Shown here: positions 58,207 to 64,000 of the stretch, piece by piece | How positions within the stretch are numbered: position 1 is the stretch's first letter | Layout of the letters: each line of letters opens with the position of its first letter | Assembly: GCA_018340805.1 (NCBI GenBank) | Contig: JACMZG010001908.1 | Coordinates: 19,069,879-19,133,878, forward strand | Reading direction: 5' to 3' | DNA length: 64,000 bases | Source: Microvelia longipes | Lineage: Eukaryota; Arthropoda; Insecta; Hemiptera; Veliidae | Position numbers and translations under genes: made by a program | The notes under the pieces: generated by a model | The model's database searches: none | What the model saw: only the letters and a program-made list of their open reading frames with translations | What the model was told of the DNA's origin: nothing

Positions 58207-59324
58207 TATAAACTAATATATTTGGGACATAATTTTAATACTAAAAATAGGGGAGAGGAGCCCATACTTTCTAATTCGTTTGTTAATGAAATTATATTAT
58301 TAACAATGCAACGTAAAAATTTTATATTATATTCCTACAACATCAATATATATTTAAAATGCCAACAAATTTAATAAAATAGTACATCGATATTTCGCTA
58401 TAAAATTTTAAAAGAGAATTTTCAATATATTATATTGCATTAAGGGAACATGATATTTAATAAAATGGTAAATACGACCCTACAAAAGCGTGCTCCCTTG
58501 TAAATATTTTTGAGTTCATATTTTATAAAAATTTAGCAAACTATATTGGTCGAATACTAAAAAATGTTGAATTTTATATAAAAGATCACAAGAATTGGTT
58601 TATTAATATTGTATTACATTCCTTTGTTTCCCTACTTTTGTACTTGTTAAAAGGTAAAGTTTTTTTTATCTTTTATATTTGGCGTGAAAATGTATTCAAT
58701 ATTTAGGTTTATTACTGTTCATAAAAGTGGTTTTATATTTGTTAATTTGTTAGTTAAACAATTGTCAATTAAGTGCAGGGCAGAATATACTTTTTTTTGA
58801 GGTAGTACGTAATTGAGCACTTTATTGGACCGTTTTTAGGATGAGAAGCCAATCATTATTGTTATAGGAGGTTATTTAGTACTTTTCACCTCCGAGGACA
58901 ATAATGAATGTAAAAAAACTCCTAGGACGTAAAATTAATTCATTTATTGCCGCCATTACTGTAATGTAGCGTGTTCAAAAAACAATCTGTGTAAAATCAT
59001 TATGAGGTTTCTTTAAAAACGTTCATTTTGTTTCTGTTTTTGTTCGTAGACTAATTTTTTTTCGTTTTTAAAAGGTGTTCTAATTGACAATTTTTGTGTG
59101 TTTATTTGTAAAGTTATTTGTAAAGCTTTTAAATTTTTGAGTAAAAGTGTGAAGCTATGGATGAATTGTAAACAGGTATTTATTTGTCATTTGTTTGTTT
59201 ATTTTTCATTATAATTAAACATGTATTTATTTTTTTACGTTTGTTTTTTTTTCAATTAAGTATATAGCGCAGTTTATTTAATGAGTGCTACCTCAAAAAA
59301 AATAGTGTATGCCATCCCGCTAAG
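58207..59324. other. Unassigned AT-rich DNA
   Basis: No gene, RNA or repeat recognised. Confidence 0.5.
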
Positions 59325-59401
59325 AATGTCTTTGTGTCTTGGCAATTTTTCCCGACTCGCTTCGCTTGTCGGTAAATCTAATTGCCGTGACATAAAGACA
59401 C
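59325..59401. repeat. Hairpin element of about 75 bp with family A-like module in its loop
   Basis: TGTCTTTGTGTCTTGGCAATTT pairs imperfectly with AATTGCCGTGACATAAAGACA. The loop GACTCGCTTCGCTTGTC matches in reverse complement the GACAAGCGAAGCGATT / GAGCGAAGCGAGTC modules of family A and is itself partly palindromic. Confidence 0.65.
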
Positions 59402-61597
59402 ACTTCTCAGCCTTATGACATAAATAACTATTATCTGCTTGCGGCTGCAATATTAGTCATTACTGAACTGTTTTTAAGTTTCATATTGTCATTTTACCAG
59501 CAGTGTCCACAAAGTTTTAAAAACGGTAAATTTTCGTGGTGGTAATCTACCTCCTATAGGGTATTAGGGTACATATAAATATGAAAAGTTAAAAGAGGAG
59601 AAATGAATGAGTTGAGGTTATTATGTTGTTATACATGAGGTGATTGAGTGAACACTCGTATAAGTGTTTATATCGTCTGCTAAACGTGGTTACTCTGTTT
59701 AAATAATATTTTTATACATTATTAATTTGAAATACGATATAATATTAAGTGTTGAACATTTTTATAAAATACTTAATAAATATAATTTTAAATAAAATAT
59801 TGGCAACACTGATATTTATAGCTTGTTTTAATTTCACTATTTTTATTTTTACGTAGTGGTACTTCACATGTGGAGTACCACAGCGAAAGCTGACTCGCTA
59901 CAAAGTGTAAAAAACAAATTTATGTAACGCTATTATTTTTACCAGCTGTTTATGACTTTAATGACTCGTCAGATTTTAATTTTTTGTTTCGTCTCTTATT
60001 TCATTATTTGTTGATTTATTTTGTTTAAATAAAGGTGCAAATATAAAACGTTGTAAAGAATTTCTTAAACTGTAAACAAGGTAAACTAATTTTGCTATAA
60101 AATATAAAGAATCGGAATAACAGTGAAAAGAATCAACATAAAAATATGGTTAGGATAGACGAATTACAAGACCAAACTCAACAAGATATGATGTGCCTAC
60201 CTAAAATCTGGTAGGCAGTATTTTATAAATTTTTTCTGCTTGTTTATTTTATTATTTAAGTTATACTTTCTTGTCTTAAATTAATAATGCATTGCTATCT
60301 TAATTTTTCGCTTGAAACATGAAATGAAACATAACATTTTAAAGGATAATTATCTTATGTTTATTTTTCAGCCGTAAGTAGATAAAAAAATTTGTGTCCG
60401 ACAAATAACTTGTTGACGGGATGATTTGTCGTTGGATTTGGGCTAATTTATAACACTCGTCTGCAAAATTCCCTTTTGCTGCCTAGTAGAATAATGCAGT
60501 ATTTGCGTACCCCTGTTTTTCAACCAAAATTTAATTTAATTATTTATTTTATAAAAAAACAACCAGCGTAAAATTATAATCATCTTAATTTGTCCCTAGT
60601 ATTTTATTATCTAAACACGTGGTCATTTAACCTCCCGGGTAAGTGTGTTTTGCTATTACTTATTTCATGTAGCCTTATTTAAGTCCTTAGAGACTTTTTA
60701 ATATAACTTTTCTCAAGCCTCATTTTCGTCTTTAATTGCCCTACATACTATAACACTTTTGTCCCTTTTTTTATTTAAATATAAAACCCTTGAAACATAA
60801 AAGGTCAAAATTTTCTCTTGATTAAATTAAAATTGTAATTTTGTGTCTGGTTTGAAGTTTTCACTTTTTCTCTCTTATTTAATTATACTTTCATAATATT
60901 AAATTATTCATTTTTTGACTTTTTTTTTAAGAAAAACATTTATTTTTACATTTTAACTGTTTTCAATATAAATCAAGCTATTATAGTTATTTATACATAC
61001 AAATGAAATTTCTAAATTAAAAAAAATATTCTTTTTAATTTTCCCTTAAAATTATCATTCTCATGCAGTTTTTTCTTAATTTTCCTCTGTTTTTTTGCAC
61101 TAATATAATGCCCTAAGTTTCTTTTGAATCTTAACCCAAAATAAACATTTTTTTCTGAAATGTATGTGTTTGCATAATTTATCCTTTAAAAAATATATTT
61201 TTCGTCAGTTTAACTTTCTATTTCTCCTACTAGTAAAATATATTAAAAAAAGTTAAATCATGTCATACATTTTAAAATACATACTTTAGAACTTCAACAT
61301 AATTTCGAACTTATTCAATGATATAATTCAAACATATAACGCTATTTATTACATTATTTTATTGTTTGCTTTAAAGCAATATTTCATATATAAGAACATG
61401 AAATAAAAGCATGTATTTACTTTTTTTATCGCAACGTACTTATGTTGTGTGCAATATCACAAGTACTTAGTGTTTTTATTCGATCTAATCAATTCTTTTT
61501 TTAAAATTAGTTAAGATTTGTATTGCTATATATTTTTATAGTTTATTTATATTAATATTTAATTTAATTTTAGTATTTATTTACTTATTATTAGCTG
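59402..61597. other. Unassigned AT-rich DNA
   Basis: A small hairpin GTGGTACTTCACATGTGGAGTACCAC lies at about 59857-59882. The part 60760-61560 is very T-rich. No gene or repeat family recognised. Confidence 0.5.
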
Positions 61598-61825
61598 CCT
61601 CCGTGTTCAAGGTAATTAAAGCGTCAGTATTTGTACTGACCTTTGTCACCACGAAGGTCTGGGGTTCGCATCCCAGATTACGTTCTTGGTTTATATAAGA
61701 GTATTGTCGAAAATAAATTATCGCCACATTAGATTATACTTAAAGCGTAACGGTTACCATCACCAATTAAGGTTGTTCCCTCAAGGGTTATCCCTGGTGA
61801 TCATCAACGCTGTAAACAAGCATTA
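61598..61825 (+). mobile_element. tRNA-derived SINE, Ser/Leu-like head
   Basis: CCGTGTTCAAGGTAATTAAAGCGTC resembles box A of a class II (Ser or Leu) tRNA. A paired TCAGTATTTGTACTGA anticodon-arm region follows, and GGGGTTCGCATCCC is a near-canonical box B. The longer A-B spacing fits a tRNA with a variable arm. The body ends with CCTCAAGGGTTATCCCTGG and TGATCATCAACGC. No target duplication or tail was recognised. A diverged tRNA pseudogene is the alternative, but the body beyond the tRNA part favours a SINE. Confidence 0.6.
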
Positions 61826-62240
61826 ATATTATTTACTTAGTATTAGATTTATAGAACTGATATAAATATTTTTTTTTTTAAAAATTGCTGTAAACATTTT
61901 TTCGAAATGGCTGTGAACATTTTTTAAACGTTCCTTGTTATAGAGTTCTTGTTCTAAACGAGAAGTTAAATACTAAAATATAACTAAAATACTAAATTAA
62001 AATTAAAATACTAAAATAAATACTAAAAAATATTAGTAATTCTTTTACGTTTGGTTGTCTTAAATATAAGTTTTAGACGTTCTGATGAATTATTTCTATA
62101 TTTTTACTGATTATTATTTATTTATAAGTGTTTAATATTAAATCACCAGCATCTGTATACAAGTCAAACAAATTGAAGGGTCTTTTGAATTATTTATTTT
62201 GTTGTTTTGATACTGTAAGTTATTAATAATTTACGTTTAT
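61826..62240. other. Unassigned AT-rich DNA
   Basis: An AAATACTAAAATA simple repeat lies at about 61968-62035. No gene recognised. Confidence 0.5.
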
Positions 62241-62259
62241 AGTAGTAAAAACTGTGAAC

Positions 62260-62990
62260 AAGACGTGGTGATGACTTTCCATATTTAATCATCACTTGTA
62301 GTATCTGAAGATTTAGGTCTTCCGGTGGGGATCGCGTTAATGTAGATGAAGAATCCGACGTTTCGCTTCCATTGTGGGAGGCATCTTCAGGGGTGTCATC
62401 CCTGGGAGGCATCTTGTGAGATGGCATCCCTGAAGATGCCTCCCACAGTGGATGCGAAACGTCGGATTCTTCATCTATATTGACGCGGTCACTACCGGAA
62501 GACCTAAATCTTTATGAAAATAACCGCGGAAGCATACGCAGTTTATTACTTGTAGTATCTGTTGTTATTACGCGTGAAATTATTTACTATTGTTATTTTT
62601 TTTTTTAAATTGTGAGCTGTTGTATTGACAGCTGATGAGTTTTATACATATAAGTAATAACTTGTAAAAACTTCAACTGTTGTTATTACGTGTGAAATCT
62701 TCACCTGTTCTTATTAAATGTAAAATCATTATCTGTTGTTATTACTAGTACAATCATCACTTGTTGCTATTACACGTAAAATCATTTACTATTGTTATTT
62801 TTGTAATATCATCAGCTGTTGTGATTTTATGCAAAAAAAATAACTTGTAAAACCCTTAACTGTTTTTACAACAAATGATATCGTCACCTGTTGTTGTTAC
62901 ATTTAAAATCATCATCTGTTGTTATAACACGTAAAATCATTTACTGTTGTTATTACATGTAAAATTATTACACGTTGTTTATGACAAGTT
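62260..62990. repeat. Diverged minisatellite of about 28 bp, interrupted
   Basis: Words such as TGTTGTTATTACRYGTAAAAT and CATCACTTGT recur from about 62565 to 62990 with a period near 28, in ten or more heavily diverged units, and a few units lie left of 62294. The array is interrupted at 62308-62547 by a fold-back element. Confidence 0.6.
62294..62561. mobile_element. Penelope-like fold-back element 3 with 14-bp duplication
   Basis: ACTTGTAGTATCTG occurs exactly at 62294-62307 and 62548-62561 and brackets a 240-base insert. The region 62308-62512 is a palindrome (AAGATTTAGGTCTTCCGGT / ACCGGAAGACCTAAATCTT) with arms near 85 bases. The right side alone has 35 more unpaired bases. Each arm reads outward CTGAAGA, an imperfect stem GCCTCC..GGATGC, GAAACGTCGG: plus strand 62430-62459, minus strand 62390-62361. 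The element is unusually GC-rich for this window. The 77-codon minus-strand frame at 62194-62427 reads through it and is not a gene. Confidence 0.75.
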
Positions 62991-64000
62991 CAGTTCTCAC
63001 AAAATAAATGTTTCAATTTACTTTATGAGGGATTATATTTATTACATTTTCTTATAAAACTAGATTTATCGAGTTTTAGCTACAAATTGTCAAATTACCC
63101 TTATGAAAAGCAATAAATATTTAAAGAAGTTAATAATAACGTTGTTTGATGAATCGTTCCACTTTATACTCTAACTTAAACTTACATCAATACTTGATAT
63201 AATCCTAAAAGTATAAGTAATGTTGTTTCTTTTTACTAGAAAAGAAAATAATCCTAAATCTAACACATTTTTAACTTTTTATAACTGCTTTATAACTTTG
63301 GTGAACACTGTATATTTTATAACATCTTTTCCACAACAGATAGAGTTATCAAACTCCATAAAATTATTGTAATAATTCAGAATAAAAAGTAGAGTTTGAA
63401 AATGTTCCCTTCAAAGAGCAATTTATTATTAAAAGAAAAAGTATAATAAGCAATAAGTCCTAGTTTTGTTCACTTTGCTCTTATGAAGTATATTCTTAAG
63501 GCAGCTCCATTTTCTTACCTTAAAAACTTTGTATAAAAAGGTATAAGCAGGTAGTATAAGTTATAAAATGATACATGGGTAAGACATCCTACTTACACCT
63601 GTATCTTTCATAATAGTCTATAGTGTGTATACCTTTTAGTACGCATGCCCTTTTACTTTTCATAACTACCCTGTGATTTACAGCAGTTGTGCTTTCTTTT
63701 CTTCTTACTTCCAAAGTATGTTTTTTGGTCCTTTTTTCAGTCCCTTTAAAACTTAAATACTTTAAAGCTTTTTCTACATTACAAGCATTAGACGACTTAG
63801 CAATTCAGTTACACTGCAATCTTATTAGACTCGTTAAATATGTATCTGTAATAATTTATTTATATTATTTAACCATCATTTTTTCATAGAACTGCTAACG
63901 TTTAACGCATTTATAGGTCTTCTTTTATAAAATTGTTTTTAGTTAATTTTTTCTTTTATAATCATTTCTTTTTAATGTGTTTAGAGGTTGCCTTTGTTAT
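62991..64000. other. Unassigned AT-rich DNA to the end of the window
   Basis: A 66-codon frame at 63689-63889 starts at TTG and has no known domain. No repeats or RNA genes recognised. Confidence 0.5.

Noticed and set aside
62194..62427. 77-codon minus-strand frame with a polar start
   Set aside because: Its first half is the GC-rich arm of a fold-back element, which explains the unusual composition.

Overview
The window is about three-quarters A+T and reads as gene-poor, repeat-dense nuclear DNA of a eukaryote, most likely an insect or another arthropod. The support for that is a Ty1/copia relic, a LINE RNase H fragment, tRNA-derived SINEs with an arthropod-style body, a degenerate tRNA-Ile(AAT), and 5S rRNA-like segments close to the insect 5S internal promoter. 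The species cannot be fixed from the sequence. I see no bacterial operons, no rRNA operon, no CRISPR array and no intact protein gene. The longest open frames are about 100 codons and are chance or repeat-derived. Many start at TTG or another non-ATG codon.

The dominant structure is a dispersed element, here called family A, with about 18 recognisable pieces from 3.7 to 57.5 kb. Written in the orientation of its 5S-like segment it runs: head (ACTTTTCCTCATTTATACC, GGAAAAGTATTGTGTTTGC, a TG-rich stretch), body, 5S-like segment, one or more GAGCGAAGCGAGTCC modules, then GAGGTACCCCATACCCGATTTTT-type end. The two ends carry inverted ACTTTTCCTCAT / ATGAGGAAAAGT. One copy (9031-9925) has an exact 12-bp target-site duplication. 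Two copies have grown minisatellites from their own sequence (11.56 kb and 19.2 kb). A second family (B) occurs at 1.04 and 3.53 kb.

The most unusual feature is a set of three long fold-back elements (37317-37535, 56948-57259, 62308-62547). Each has a near-perfect palindrome, a 35-39 nt unpaired extension on the right side only, and an exact direct repeat of 10-14 bp at the borders. Each arm carries an outward-facing CTRANGA-stem-GAAA motif that resembles a hammerhead ribozyme core (one of the six is mutated). This combination recalls inverted pseudo-LTRs of Penelope-like retroelements, but here with no reverse transcriptase. Two of the three sit inside family A copies and the third inside a minisatellite.

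Other layers: a different 301-bp fold-back at 7.9 kb with a solo arm at 46.0 kb; a two-copy MITE family (33.57 and 42.99 kb); a 316-bp MITE with 6-bp duplication (52.02 kb); a LINE inserted into a dead copia element (38.5-39.8 kb) with a 13-bp duplication; two tRNA-derived SINEs (51.5 and 61.6 kb); minisatellites at 13.9, 25.3, 55.6 and 62.2 kb; and several (AT)n tracts.

Host-gene candidates are weak: a possible signal-peptide first exon at 16425-16579 that needs a frameshift, and a 41-codon ORF with a signal-like N-terminus at 31785-31910. Everything else is unassigned AT-rich DNA, described span by span.
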